A stretch of DNA of 64,000 nt, from NCBI GenBank assembly GCA_903632075.3, contig CAHIKZ030002035.1, positions 2,352,501 through 2,416,500 of the forward strand, written 5' to 3'. Below the pieces are notes generated by a model that saw only the letters and a program-made list of their open reading frames with translations, searched no databases and was not told the DNA's origin. The translations under genes were made by a program, and so were the position numbers. Numbering within the stretch: position 1 is the first letter of the stretch; every line of letters begins with the position of its first letter. Positions 1 through 11,836 of this stretch are shown piece by piece. This DNA comes from Acanthosepion pharaonis. Its lineage: Eukaryota > Mollusca > Cephalopoda > Sepiida > Sepiidae.

Positions 1-240
1 GACGCCTTTTTTTCTCTTTCTTTTAACAAAGAAGATCCTGATTAAAAACTAATTGGTGTCTCATCGTCCTTTTTACGTTCTCAACAGTGTGTCGATTTGA
101 AGTTTGCAGCATGACGTACCACAGGTTTGGCAAGGGTTAACACTTTTCTATTTGTTCTTTGCTTTGTAAATGTTATATGAAGAAATAAACTCTTTGTCTA
201 AACAATTCTCGTTTTTCTTTATCTCTCTGCTTGACTCGTA

Positions 241-355
241 TTGTTAGCCATCTAGAGTTCGATGCTCACTAAGTGGCCTGTACTTGTGGTTTAGTGCGAA
301 AATAAGCTAAGCATAATCCTTTAAATCCTAATCAGGATGCCATCCAAGAGAGGAG
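241..355 (+). repeat. S2-type tRNA-derived SINE fragment
   Basis: Shares about 115 bp with 1262-1378, including a box-B-like 'gttcgatgctcac' and the run 'aaaataagctaagcata'. Related to the SINE whose fuller copies lie at 5875-6015 and 27835-28320. The two copies are direct repeats about 1.02 kb apart. Confidence 0.55.
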
Positions 356-880
356 GTTTGGTTTGGTTTGTTTTATTTTACGGCATATCAACCTCATTAG
401 GTTATTTAATGCCGATAATTTTTTTCCTGGTAATATTTTTTGTCAAAAATCTATTTCTGGTAATATTTTTTCCTCAAAAATGTATAGCTGGTAATATTAT
501 TTTAAAACATGTATTGCTGGTAATAGGTTTTTTTTTTTGTTTTTTTTTCCTTCAAAAATTTATTTCTGGTATCAATTCTTTTACAAAATATCTCTGATAT
601 TAAAACCCATTTTTATGCTTTTAAAATGCTTTTTACCTCAGTTTCGGGGTTAACTATTTGTCCATAGCTGGGACCTTAACAGGTGCTACCATCCCGGGTC
701 AGTGTGGTCCTGGGAACACCAGCAATTAAGAGTTGGTTCCACGCTCCTCAAAACCTCCTGATCAGAGGCCTTGCTGTTGGACGTAGTTTATCGTCTTACC
801 CAGGACGCGGATGTAGTTTATCGTCATACCCCGGATGCAAAAGAGAAGGTGGTATACATGGTGGAGATATAGAAAATAAG
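356..880 (+). repeat. R1 interspersed repeat
   Basis: Three copies occur in the window: here, 22025-22375 (+) and 2254-2636 (-). The copies share 'gcatatcaac', several 'ctggtaatat' blocks, a 'gttaactatttg' block and 'cctgatcagagg'. The short open frame over 337-597 is low-complexity Phe/Leu-rich translation of T-runs and I do not read it as a gene. No terminal repeats are evident, so the class is unknown. Confidence 0.6.
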
Positions 881-898
881 CTAAGCATAACATTTTAG

Positions 899-1113
899 CA
901 AGGTGGAGTAATATATAGCGGCTTGGATTAAGGAATCGGAGAGCCGAGTTCGAATTCCACTCGAATCCATTACGTGCTGATACCCTTGGGAAAGTTATGA
1001 TTCCTCTTCTCCCACCAAATTATGAGTAAATAGCACGACAGACCGGGTTCTTTAGCCTTTTATGGCAACTGGTCTACCACAGAAAGAAATGCCTCGTCAG
1101 TCGTGTAACTGAT
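899..1113 (+). mobile_element. S1 tRNA-derived SINE
   Basis: The tRNA-like head has an A-box-like 'gtggagtaatatatagcgg' and a B-box-like 'gagttcgaattcc'. The body includes 'cccttgggaaag' and 'ggcaactggtctacc'. Other copies are at 9543-9705 (-), 11950-12215 (-), 47285-47570 (+) and 47575-47795 (+). Not a tRNA gene: the acceptor stem and anticodon loop do not close. Confidence 0.75.
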
Positions 1114-1165
1114 AATCCTTATAAATCCTAAAAGGATATAGATAGGGTTTCCAAGAAAATTTCTG

Positions 1166-1261
1166 TTAACCCTTTCAGTCCTGAACACCGCTTTACCAAT
1201 GGTAGAGAAAAATGACTTAATGCCCAGCCAACGGTTGAACAGACACTTTACCATTGTGCAA
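1166..1261. mobile_element. piggyBac-like MITE, one end only
   Basis: Starts with TTAA followed by 'ccctttcag' and continues with 'gagaaaaatgacttaatg' and 'cagccaacggttgaac', shared with the copies at 1687-1928 and 4378-4704. Truncated by the SINE fragment at 1262. Confidence 0.5.
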
Positions 1262-1378
1262 TTGTTAGCCAGCGAGAGTCCGATGCTCACTGAGTGCCCT
1301 GTACTTGTGGTTTAGTGCGAAAATAAGCTAAGCATAACTCTTTAAATCCCAATCAGGATGCCATCCAAGAGAGCAGGT
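1262..1378 (+). repeat. S2-type SINE fragment, second copy
   Basis: Near-identical to 241-355 through 'gtgcgaaaataagctaag' and 'aggatgccatccaagaga'. It follows directly on the truncated MITE end. Confidence 0.55.
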
Positions 1379-1686
1379 GGTATATATGGATGGAGATAGA
1401 GTTAAGAAACGTAAGCTATGGTTTTACCTATTCTTTCATCTCTAATGTTATATTTCAACCTTAGAAAAGAAACATTTTAAAAACATCCGAAACCAACAAC
1501 TTATATCCGCCATAGTGACGACATATTTATATGAAATAAAAATAAGGAAGGCATTAAAAATCTGAGAACAATCTTTGAATAAATTTGTTAATTTAACGTA
1601 AGAATTGAACGCTGATCTCAAGAAATTTAAAATGATGTACTAATCAATTGGCTTATTAAGAGCTTTAAATCCTCTACAAAAAATAC

Positions 1687-1928
1687 TTAACACTTGAACA
1701 CAGCTTTACCGGTGGTAGAGAAAAATGGCGTAATGTCGAGCCACCGGGTTGAACAGGGATAGAGAAAAATGACTTAATACACAGCCACCGGTTGAACAGT
1801 GGGTTCACGCTTGTAACAATTTTTATATCTACCGTGAAACATTACATACCAATTATTTGCGAATTTTGACTCAGCAGCTCAGGCAGAAGGGTTAAAATTT
1901 TCAGAAACGAAAAGCTCAAAGGGGTTAA
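1687..1928. mobile_element. piggyBac-like MITE flanked by TTAA
   Basis: TTAA stands at both ends (1687-1690 and 1925-1928). The left terminus reads 'cacttgaacacagc' and the right 'gctcaaagggg', an imperfect inverted pair. TTAA target duplication with CCCTTT-type ends is the piggyBac pattern. There is no coding capacity. The internal 'accggtggtagagaaaaatg' block is shared with 4378-4704. Confidence 0.6.
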
Positions 1929-1930
1929 TG

Positions 1931-2137
1931 CAGGGGTTCTCAACAGGGGTGAAATTCCCATCTAGGGTGTCAATTTTGGATTTTCAGGGGTGAATTGTGA
2001 CAACAGTAATTTTTTTTTTTTTTTGTGTTGGGTGGGGCGGGGTTGAGCAATTATAGAATTTGGCCTGTCAACTTGGCAAAGGAGGGTGGGGGAATGGCAT
2101 TCTGACAAATGGTGAAAGGGGTGTATGAGAACTCCTG
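1931..2137. mobile_element. hAT-type MITE with perfect 8-bp duplication
   Basis: The left end reads 'caggggttctcaacag' and the reverse complement of the right end 'caggagttctcatac', typical hAT (Charlie-like) termini. Flanking 8-mers 'ggttaatg' at 1923-1930 and 2138-2145 match exactly. Length 207 bp, with a T-run and G-rich interior and no open frame. It inserted at the right edge of the piggyBac-like MITE and duplicated part of that element's TTAA end. Confidence 0.8.
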
Positions 2138-2253
2138 GGTTAATGATTTTAGTTTATTGGTTATGGAAGATTTGTGGAAAATTATCTCATGGCAACGTCT
2201 GTTCCTACCTTATATCTATTATGGTTTTGTGTATTATCATTGTATCCGGCAAC

Positions 2254-2636
2254 ATGGCCTCTGATCAGGAGATTGAAGGTTTTGAGTAGCATGAAACCAC
2301 CTCTTAATTATTGTTGTTCTCAACTCCACCATGACTCAGGGTGGTAGCACCTGGTAGGGTCCTAGTTATCGACAAGCAAAACACTATGAAAGTTTAAAAA
2401 TGCATTTTTATAGTAAAAATACCAGCAATACATTTTTATATAAAAAAAAATGACCAAAAAATACATTTTAAAGCAAAATAACCAACAATACATTTTATCT
2501 AGTTGTAAGCATACAATTGCGTTCAAAATATATTTAGTTGAAGCCATAGAATTGTGTTCAAAATATTTAAATTTCAGTATTAAATGACCCAGAGAGTTGT
2601 TGATATGCCGCTAAACAAAATCAACTAAACCAAATA
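2254..2636 (-). repeat. R1 interspersed repeat, inverted copy
   Basis: The reverse complement carries the R1 landmarks in order: 'gcatatcaac', repeated 'aaaatgtattg'-like blocks, then 'ctgatcagaggcc'. Diverged from the copy at 356-880. Confidence 0.55.
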
Positions 2637-2772
2637 TTAGCCTTGTGTAATGATTAAAATAAACTATACAATGTTGTTAAATGCAAAATAAATCTTAAAT
2701 ATAAAAATACAGAAGAATAAGGTGAAAATCGAAGTTTCAAGAGTTCAAGTGTAAACGTCCAGGCACATACGA

Positions 2773-2773
<1 letters not shown>

Positions 2774-2804
<31 letters not shown>
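2774..2804. repeat. (CA)n microsatellite
   Basis: About 15 uninterrupted CA units. From 2805 to about 3950 I see only AT-rich sequence with no recognisable gene or repeat. Confidence 0.95.
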
Positions 2805-2807
<3 letters not shown>

Positions 2808-3957
2808 CGTGCGACTGGGAGAAAGTAAATATGTATGTATATGTATGTGTGTATATCCCAAAGTAGTAGCTGGCTGCTTAACAATGCTGTTGAAGGAAGG
2901 TATGTATGTTTTCAAATGTATTAGTGTGTTACTTAAAGGTGGTGAAAGAAGTATGTTTTAAAATGTAGTAGAACATTGTAGCCGTCTAAAGTCGCCAGCG
3001 AGTCACACAAATGTCGTATTTCGGCACTGGGTATGTTATGATGACCACAGCATCGGAGAATGAACAAAATTAATTCATCGATTCTGATTTAGGTTGATTT
3101 TCAAACTTGTAATTTACATATCCTGATATCCGCTTCGAAAATGCCGCTTTGCTTCGAATTAGCACTCGGCATTTTTTCATGGTTTTGAAAGCTTTGTGAT
3201 TGGTTGGTCGAAATATGGCTCTGGTGATTCTGAATATACATCTATTGTTATAGATGGAGACATGTTGGCCTCCTTGTTATTATTTATTTATTTATCTATT
3301 TTTCTGTCTGTATATGCTACATAAAATATTGTTAGAATATATTGGTACCATTCTACTTTGTTTTCGAAAATATATTAGATCTAAAGTGTAGTACTTACTT
3401 CTAACGGATTCATTGATATAAAAAAATCATAGGATCTCACGAACAGCACTTATAGAAGGTACCATGAGCTTTATATAAAACCTTTTTAATAGTTTAATTG
3501 CTAAATTCAGTCCGAAATTATTAAAGAATGCGATTGTTAGCAAGACTGTTGTTCCAGTGTCCAGTTCATATGTGTACTGAAGTCTGTCGTCACTCATTGT
3601 CCTACTAAAATAGACCTATTGATGAGAGTAAATAATCTTTCTAATGTTGGGCTCCTGATGAAGCAGACCACACTCCTTTATTGCACAATATTCAGTTTAA
3701 TTCTCACCAGGTGTCCCCACACTGGTGGCACTCTGCCAGTATAAGGTAAGTATATACATAACTTTAGTCGATATACCTAACTCCAGGAAACAACCACTAA
3801 AGAAAAAAGCCTTACAAGGTTAGAAACATTTATCTGGTGTACACAACCAATTCGCCCACAAAGTCAAATTCTTGTAGATCCCAGTTAAAACTTATTTCAT
3901 TAATAATGCTATATAAAAAATGTGGTTAAAACCAATTGAAAAACAATATTAAATCCA

Positions 3958-4375
3958 ACATGATAATGCCACTAAGACGCAAGGGGCTACTGGGAGTGAA
4001 AAATAATGAGAAAACTTTAGAAGGAACCGGAAACCCAATCCTAATCAGGAAACAAAGGATAAACTTTTTACTCCTGTTCAAAAGACTAGGGATGTTTTTG
4101 AACCGGACAATAGCCGAAGCTATCTACTCCTATAGAGGAAAAAATAAATAAATAAAATTTCAGAGTTTAGGCGGAGACGTTAAAAGGAGAGTTGAAGTAG
4201 ACTTTAGAACGAAACGGAAACAAAAAACACGGGATAAACCTCTACTTTTGTTCAAAAAGTCGGGGAGGAATGTGAATTGGATGACTATATGTGACAGTAT
4301 GCAAAACACATTATTTCAAATAAAAAAAATATGTTCATGATAGCAGACGCATTCAAAATACACCCTGCGTCTTAT
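3958..4375 (-). repeat. R2 repeat (shares LINE-A 3' end)
   Basis: Shares about 420 bp with 5385-5800 and its first 300 bp with 22862-23160: 'gataatgccactaagacgc', 'actcctgttcaaaag', 'ctatctactcctat', 'gatagcagacgc'. Read on the minus strand it ends in the terminal 80 bp also found at the 3' end of LINE-A copies, so it is probably a non-autonomous element using the LINE-A machinery. The 71-codon frame inside it is not shared with the other copies. Confidence 0.6.
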
Positions 4376-4377
4376 TA

Positions 4378-4704
4378 TTAACGCTTTGAGCCATGACCAC
4401 CGGTTTACCGGTGGTAGAGAAAAATGACCAAATGCCCAGCCACCGGTCGAACGGTGGGTAAACACTGGCGTCGTGTTTTGCTATTGATTGTCGTATTTGG
4501 GTAGATTGTCACACAAAGAAAGAATTCTAGCGATAAAGTGAAGGCATGCAATCATATTCTCTCCCTGCTAAGTATAATGCTTTCTTTTAAAACTATTTTT
4601 ATATCTATCGTGAAACATTACATACCAATTACTTGCGAATTTTGACTCAGGTGTTCAAGCAGAAGGGTTAAAATTGTTCATGAACGCAGTGTTCAAAGGG
4701 CTAA
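4378..4704. mobile_element. piggyBac-like MITE, longest copy
   Basis: Left TTAA at 4378-4381 followed by 'cgctttgagccatgacc'; right end 'gtgttcaaaggg' followed by CTAA, a one-base decay of TTAA. Shares 'accggtggtagagaaaaatg' and 'cgtgaaacattacatacc' with 1687-1928. Adjacent to the R2 copy. From 4705 to 5084 I see nothing recognisable. Confidence 0.6.
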
Positions 4705-5084
4705 TAATGAAAAATGGGATTGAAACTGCTTGAAAAATATTAAATCCAACGTGATTTGGTAAAATATACTCGTTGACAAAATATATTTCAATGACGAACT
4801 GTTGAAGTGTGGTTGTCTATTCGCAAATTTTTATGAGCAATTTCTTCAGTTTAATTTAACTTGAGAGCTTAGTCGTAAAGAAAAACGGACATTAGCAAAA
4901 TACAAAATTAAAGAAAATAATGATGGCCGGTAGACAAGTAGCATTCAGGAAGAGAAAAATAAATTGAACCAATTATAAAATAGAACGTCTATTCTCGGCT
5001 CACAAATTAAAGAAAAAAAAACTGCATAAAAATCATTATTCAACTTCGAAAATGAAAATTTAAGAGGATATATCATTTTTGAGA

Positions 5085-5310
5085 GTTCGTCTTTGGCCTA
5101 CAGAGTCCAATTCTTTCAGGACAACAGCGAAAGGTCTTACAACCGGATGTGTGTGAGAGACAGAGAGAAGGAGTCTTTGTTATGCGCTATTTTCCTCTGT
5201 CTCTCTTGCCTTCAATCTGTCCTGTGAGTGTCAAATTTTCCAAGCCCTACTTCCTCATTATGTGTCTTAGAAACCTCAGCAGTCTCTTCCAGATGTTAGT
5301 GACTTGAAAA
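5085..5310 (-). pseudogene. RTE LINE, C-terminal fragment
   Basis: Minus-strand conceptual translation resembles the region just after the RTE reverse transcriptase, with the recurring motif 'RHIMRK-GLENLTLTG'. The same segment is clearer at 29849-30037. Stops interrupt it. It is a dead 5'-truncated copy. Confidence 0.6.
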
Positions 5311-5384
5311 AAAAATTGTTGTCCCTTTTGCACAACTCCAACAAAAATAACAACTTTATTTTAATCAATTTATTCCAAGCAAGG

Positions 5385-5800
5385 CGATAATGCCACTAAG
5401 ACGCAATGGGCTAATGGAACTAAAAGAGAATGAGGAGATCTTAGAAGGAACCGCAAACGCAAACCTAAACAGGAAACTCCTGTTCAAAAGACCAGGGAGG
5501 TGTTTGAACCGGACGATAGGCAAACCTATCTACTCCTATTGAAGAAGCAAAAATAAAAGATAAATAGTAAATAAAATTTCCGTGTTTACGCGGAGATGTT
5601 AGAAGTATAGAGTTGAAGTAGAACCGGAAAATCAATCCTAAGCAAGAAACAATAGATAAACCTCTATTCCTGTTCAAAAACCGAGAAGGGGTGTGAACCT
5701 AACGACATATTTGATAGTATGTAAAACGCACTTTTTTAAAAAAGAAAAAATGTTGGTGATAGCAGACGCAAAAATAAAAATAAAAAAAATGCCCTGCGTT
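5385..5800 (-). repeat. R2 repeat, second copy
   Basis: Begins 'caagcaaggcgataatgcc' and ends near 'tgccctgcgtttta', matching 3958-4375 throughout. Same orientation as that copy, 1.4 kb away. Confidence 0.6.
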
Positions 5801-5874
5801 TTATATGCGAATCTGTGGCCCTCTTACAAGATTATTTTTAATCCTACAGCAGATTATATAACATTTACTTGGGC

Positions 5875-6015
5875 ACCTCGAGGCGGTGTAATGGTTAGCA
5901 AGTTTGTTCTCGCTAGAACAATTACAACTGAGAAGTGAGTTCGATCCTCACTGGGTGCTCCATACTTCCGGCCTTGTGCCACATCTAAGCTACGCTTGGT
6001 AAATCTCTATATAAC
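5875..6015 (+). mobile_element. S2 tRNA-derived SINE
   Basis: A-box-like 'ggtgtaatggttagcaag', B-box-like 'gagttcgatcctcac', then the family signature 'ccggccttgtgccacat' and 'aagctacgcttggtaaat'. Related copies: 27835-28320 (-, four in tandem), 50365-50495 and 54495-54625. From 6016 to 6715 the sequence is AT-rich with nothing recognised. Confidence 0.75.
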
Positions 6016-6719
6016 ATTTACTTTAATCTGTCTCTTGTACCTGACTTGACTTCATAATAAAACTTAGTTAAACAACATTATCAGAAACTTAAAACAATAA
6101 TCTCGGAAGCATGACATTTAGGCCCCAGAGAAATATGCTTCTCAAAAATCTTTTGCCGTTCAATACGGCAATACTGTAAAGGTGCTCATTTAGTAACCCT
6201 TAACTTTGAGTACCTCTTGGGCCTTTTATTGCGCGAACAATTAGTAAAGAAAAAACATCAGGTTTAAAAAATTCTTTTAACTTATTTTTAAAATGAATTC
6301 CTTTTAAACTTTTCCAGAGTGAGTTTATTTTCAAATTTTACCAATTTTAAAAGAACATAAATTTGAATTCTATTTATCAGCTATCTACACGACTTAACTA
6401 CTCTATATCATGTCTTCTGGTTGGATGGTGCTAGGGTTATATAATAAAAGCTTTTTTTTTTTACTCGTGAATATATAATATAGTTTGGGTTGATTCCATC
6501 AAAATGGAATTAAGTAAAATCTATTAATAAAATATCGGAAAATAATTCGTTAAATTCGAAGCAAGTTACTATCACATAATGATTACTATTTTACTCTAGA
6601 TGATTCAATAGCGGATACTACTTTACAGTCAGCTGATATTAGATTCAGTTGTACACAAAAGTACATGTTTGGTCGATAAAATTTGCTCGGTCTGTCTGTA
6701 ACTGATAAAAGATTATGAA

Positions 6720-6955
6720 AATAGCCATTTAATAATTTCCTTGACACATAATAAGGAAAAACGGCTCGCAGAATTTGACACTCAAAGGACATATTGAGTC
6801 CAAAAGGGGCAGAGGTGCAGCGGGCCACTTTCCTGGAAATCTTATACAAATGAATGGCAGAACACGTGTTGGGGGGGGGGAGGATAACGAAAAGACAAAC
6901 GTTACTAAGACCGACAAAGGTAGGAAGTTGGGGACATCCTGAAAGGACACGGCAT
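6720..6955 (+). pseudogene. RTE LINE, 3' end
   Basis: Plus-strand translation gives a decayed 'CGQNSSHIMRKNG'-type zone, then 'LKGHIESKRGRGA' and a terminal 'ILKGHG'-like motif, the end of the RTE ORF in this window (compare 29740 and 38295). A G-run at about 6870 lies inside. From 6956 to 7590 I recognise nothing. Confidence 0.5.
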
Positions 6956-7589
6956 ATAGAACAGTGAGAAGAATATCAATTCGAAATTGAGAATTTCAAG
7001 CCGAATTCATCACTTGTCCTCCTGTCTGGCAAACCCGGTGATCATGCCATACGTCGAATGGAATTTTCCATTGGCGTCATTCGTGCGAATTTCAAATATA
7101 TTTGGCGTGACTTGTCACCTCGCACTGACCTGTACCGCAACCCACATTGACCCACCTAACACAGTAGCACTTGTATGAAAATGCTTATTGCAATAACAGC
7201 CAGCAAGCAAATCAGCCTATTTCTCTTCCACGCTCGCTTTCCACGTCTCAGCGGCCCAGGGTAGGGAAGGCAAAGGGGGTGTATATGCTGGCTGTTTTGA
7301 GGACATTCATTTGATTACACAGAATTCAGTTCACTAAAGAAAAGACAAACAAAATTTTGAATATAAATGTGCAATGAATGAGCGAACATGGCTGAAAGGT
7401 TTCGCTGACACAAGCAAATCTACCGTTCAAGACGCGACCAAAGACCTTTCTTATTCCGAAAAATAACAACTTACTTCGAAAAAGTTTTGTATGGGATCCA
7501 AGACTAATATAGGGCGACGATAAATCTATATCTAAGAAGAATCGAATTTCTGTCCGTCACACACTGTCTACGTTGTTGGGGATACTGTT

Positions 7590-8210
7590 TGCAGCTAGGG
7601 CCGTCTTAACAGGATCGTGTGCCCCTGGGCAAAACAGTGCGCTGGGATGTCTACAACAATTACTCACAGGAATAAAAAGTAAATTGCTAATATTAAATAT
7701 ATATATATATATATATATTTATTTTATTGGCACTTCAACAAAACTAGTGTTAAAACATTAAAAACATTCTGTACTGCAGCAACTAATCAATATAATAAAC
7801 ATTTGAACAATACACAAAGCTTGAAAAACAATAATACTTAAACCACACAGATTAGATGGCACAATATGAAATTACTACGAACTTATAACAAGCATTTGCA
7901 GCATTTCTTTTCAGAGAAATGCTTTATTATTGGCTTGAAGTCAATGGTCTTCAAAAATAGCATGTCATTTTCCTTGCACATGAGTGAAAGTCAGTTTAAA
8001 CAATTCTGCCCCCTTGTGCGACGAAGCAGATTTTTTATAAGTTTCAGTCTTGAAAACAAATGTTCTTCTGTACAGTTGGTCACTATAATGCACATGAACA
8101 CAGTGTGCAATTTCAACATTCGGGAATACAGATTTCAAATTGCCCGAAATTATTTTTCTGTACAGTTCAGGGAAATCAAAATATGTAGCCAGTTGCAATA
8201 AATGATTTTT
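7590..8210 (-). pseudogene. hAT transposase, C-terminal dimerisation end
   Basis: The minus frame over 7965-8198 contains 'FPELYRKIISGNLKSVFPN', followed by a decayed version of the ERSFS-type dimerisation block, as in ZMYM1-like (DUF4371) hAT proteins. Beyond it, 7598-7635 holds a terminus-like 'gggccgtcttaacagg' and 'cccctgggca'. Only the C-terminal part is recognisable, with frameshifts. The plus-strand frame of 111 codons over the same bases is its antisense. A (TA)n tract lies at 7698-7719. Confidence 0.6.
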
Positions 8211-9540
8211 TTTAATAAATAAAAATCTTCATTCAAATTGGAGGAAAAAAAGAAATTTATCAACAGAAAAGGACATTTTTAAACAAACACAAATACTCAA
8301 GTTTTATCAAAAAATATCTGAAGAGAAATATGAATGAATTTCTTTTTTGTTGTTGCGAAAGGAACATCGAATGAGAAAATTATTTGTTTTAGTTAAGAAA
8401 GCTGAATTGCTGTTTTTGCTTTGAAATAAGCATAAAGCTTAGGACGAGCCGCCATTTTGTCACGGTTGCGATAAAAAGAAAAAAAGAAAGAGAAAAGCTG
8501 AAAGAAAAAAAGAATAACGAACTATCAACGCTAGAGTTTTATAGCAATAAAAATAATTTATTTACAAAAGTAAAAATATAAATATATTACAATTGAACAT
8601 TCAAAACTATAATGATTCAGTCTAAAGGAAATTTAAGAATTAAATCAAAGCAGATAAAAAATAAAAGATAACATTGACTCCAACGGAAGTCAACAGTAGT
8701 GTTGGTCACAAATATTAAAAGATTTCAATGAGTTTTACCGGCGAGTCTGTGTTAGTACTGTGCGAAAACTGAGCGTCGGGAGTTATGGTCAGTTCTTTGA
8801 TCTTTTCCGTGATAGGAAAATTCAAAACAAACCTTCTATTTATATAAGAAGGCGTCCTCTTTGACGAAAGTACTCGCCATTTCCGGTGTCTTCTAGGTCA
8901 AAAGTGGACATTTTTCCCAATTTCTTTTTTTATTCGAGAACCAACTCAGATAAAATGGATTTTTGTATTATTATATTTATTTCACTAATCGCAATGCGTG
9001 TGGCTTGTAGTAATTTCTATTTTTAGTATTTCCTAACACATGTCACTTAACATACACAGATTAGCATGGGGCTTCTCTGCTTGTGGGGTCCTTGGGAAAG
9101 TGCTCATCGGACCCATGCGTGAAGACGGATCTGCTTGTAGCTTAACTAATAGGTACTAATAGGTATATTCAAAGAAACGCGATACCTAAAATTTTGAATG
9201 AATTTTAAAAATGAAAAATCTTTCTTGAAGCTTTTATTTTAGTTATAATTTGAAGCTAATAGATTAAATTTAATATTTCCAAGAAGAAAAATAGTGTATT
9301 TCAAAACTAATTTAAATAGACTGGTAGGAGTTTTCGTTTGTAATAACTAAATATCGTTGGTTTTATTATCGTTATTAAAACATCTTTCAAAAAAAAATAT
9401 ACAGTGTAACCCGGATATAAGAGAAACCCGGATATAAGAGAGATTTTCTCTGGCCCCAAATTAGAGCCTGTGTTAATGTATATAAAATAGACCAAACTTG
9501 AAACAAATATTACTTTTAGTTTAAAATGCATTTTTAACAC
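8211..9540. other. AT-rich stretch without recognised gene
   Basis: No coding similarity or clear repeat seen. A block at 9068-9120 ('gggcttctctgcttgtgg' and following) resembles a DNA-transposon terminus but I could not find a partner end. The region could hold the decayed upstream part of the hAT element at 7590-8210. Confidence 0.4.
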
Positions 9541-9542
9541 GG

Positions 9543-9705
9543 TTCAATTGCCATCCAAGGCTATAGAGAGAAGAGGCGGGGGGAGAAGAAGAGGATTCAT
9601 ACCTTTCCCAAGGGTATTAGCACCTAAGTGAATATAATGGATTCGAGTGGAATTCGAACTCGGCTCTCCGATTCCTCAATCCGAGCCGCTATCCATTACT
9701 CACTC
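9543..9705 (-). mobile_element. S1 tRNA-derived SINE, inverted
   Basis: The reverse complement starts with the tRNA-like head ('atggatagcggctcgg', 'gagttcgaattcc') and runs into 'taatacccttgggaaa'-type body sequence. 3'-truncated compared with 47285-47570. Confidence 0.7.
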
Positions 9706-11144
9706 TCATTCTCAACTTTACCACGGAGGTAGTTATTTATTTATGATGATGTCTGGTTTACAGCTTGATTGACAGGCGAAAGTTTATCTAATTTTTTCTA
9801 CGCTGGACATATTTGCAAAAATTACTTGAGGAATATAAATTTTTAACTACCCAGTATTCTTAAAAATGTAGGAAAATATTCTCAGTAACATGATGTTTTA
9901 TTGAAATTTAGATACTTTGGCTTTAAATTTACTAGAGTTATCGCTCTTACCTTCTGATAGCGCAAGGCATGGACGTCCGAATTTACAAAAATCGGCACGT
10001 TTATACACACAGAAAAAAAATCAAAATTCTTTTTAAAATATTGGGGTCGATGAATTGTAGTAAGCATTTCCATTTATGATTAATAAATAGAGTTTTTACT
10101 TAATAATAATATAAACTAATGAGGGCAAATTAATACAGAATTTTAAAGTTTTAGAACTTTATAAATTATTCTAATTAATTTTTTTACAAAATGAAAACAA
10201 TTCTTGTAAAATTCATTATTCATTGAAATGTTTTTTTTTCTTAAGACAATAGCGTTCGGAATATATCTTCTCCATAAAAGCAATTAAAATTTTTTTCTAA
10301 TTAAATAATGTATAAGTTCTATTTGTTATTTATTATACGATTCAGAGCAGATTTTCGGTAAATGGGGCTCTCTTTTACAAAAATAGAAATTGATGATTTA
10401 AATTTTCCAAGGAGTTCTGAATATAATTAATACAAATATTAAGCGATACAAAAATCAATTTCTATCGATTTCAAAAAATTAAATTTTACCAAGATTTTCT
10501 AATAAAGAAACATTTCTAAAATAATTTCATTAAACTGTAAATAAGTCTTGGAAGTTTCATTAAAATCCATCATATATACGAATTTTGCAAGAATTTCCAA
10601 ATCAATGTGTTTTCCACTGAAAAAAAGACATTATAATATCCTATACTAATCTTTATCCCACTCCCCTAACCCCCAGCTGACGCAAGAAAAACAAAATTTT
10701 TAACCAAAATTTCGAACATTCTAAAAAGTATCAAAAAATATGATTTAGTAATAAAAAAATCCTTTGGTCTTTCCTTTTAATAATAACATAAGAAATTTGG
10801 CGATAAAAATTTGTTTTTATTCATTTTGAAGCATTTTTTCATCATGGTATGCTAATTTTTTAACGAATCTATGAAGGTACCTACTATACAATAAAAAAAG
10901 AGCTGATTTTATGTTCATCACACATTTTCAGCGTCTGCTTCTAGCTTAACTAAAAGCAGCGGCAAACAAAATTTTCACATGCAAATGATAGGTTGTCATT
11001 ATTTGCCAAGGTAAAAGGAAATAGAATGAATGTAAAATGTGTGTTTGTTTGTCTTGTCTGGTTTTCTAAGTAAAGCAAACGTGAACTCCAATTCCTCTGC
11101 AAAACTCCTACGGTCTGCTCGTCGAGAGCACTTCAACCCGACTT
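9706..11144. other. AT-rich stretch, nothing recognised
   Basis: Very AT-rich with short open frames only. No motif, repeat partner or RNA gene identified. Confidence 0.4.
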
Positions 11145-11362
11145 AGAAAATACTGGTGTTATATAGCTCTCCGAGTCTCATATCCATGCTGAATATTGGC
11201 TAATACCTGTCCACTATTGTTTGTATGCAAATTTTCTCAGTGCCACCGACTCTAAGTAGAATGTCCTCTCTCAATAACCAATTGTGGAAGAGGACGTAAC
11301 TCCTGATGCTTACTGCACCACACACAACCAACTCTGATTCTCCTGACTGGTTGACTCAATTC
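11145..11362. repeat. Direct repeat, left member
   Basis: About 215 bp shared with 11624-11836: 'ctaagtagaatgtcctctc', 'gacgtaactcc', 'acacacaaccaac', 'ggttgactc'. The pair encloses about 260 bp. The layout is compatible with the two LTRs of a tiny element (TRIM-like), but neither a primer-binding site nor target duplication is clear. Confidence 0.5.
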
Positions 11363-11623
11363 GCTATTATGCTATCAAAACTCTCTTAAAACAAAGATTT
11401 ATTCTCAAAATACTTTTATTGACCATTACCTTTTCCTAAATTGGCTCATGGCAAGTGACTTTTGAAACTGTATGCTTGTCATATCAGATGAGTCTTCTTT
11501 TTGCATATTTCATAACATAAAAAGTCATATCTGTCTACAAGGGCACATGAGATAACAGTGGATAAAAGCGTTGGTCAAGTAATCCAATATTCGAACTTGA
11601 CATTGCGACATGATTCTCTAAGA

Positions 11624-11836
11624 AAAAGCTGGTGTTTTATATTTCTCTTAGTCCCAGACCCACGCTGACTATTGGTTAATAACTACCTAGTTTCGTTTGT
11701 CTGCAAATTTTGCTGGTGCCAACCACTCTAAGTAGAATGTCCTCTCTAAACAGCCAATTGTGAAGGGGACGTAACTCCGTGTGCTTATTGGAACACACAC
11801 AACCAACCCTGGGTGTCTTGTCAGGTTGACTCGATT
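11624..11836. repeat. Direct repeat, right member
   Basis: Partner of 11145-11362 with roughly 75-80% identity by eye. Ends at 'gttgactcgattc'. Confidence 0.5.

Noticed and set aside
7866..8201. 111-codon plus-strand frame
   Set aside because: Antisense of the hAT dimerisation region, which gives the meaningful translation on the minus strand.
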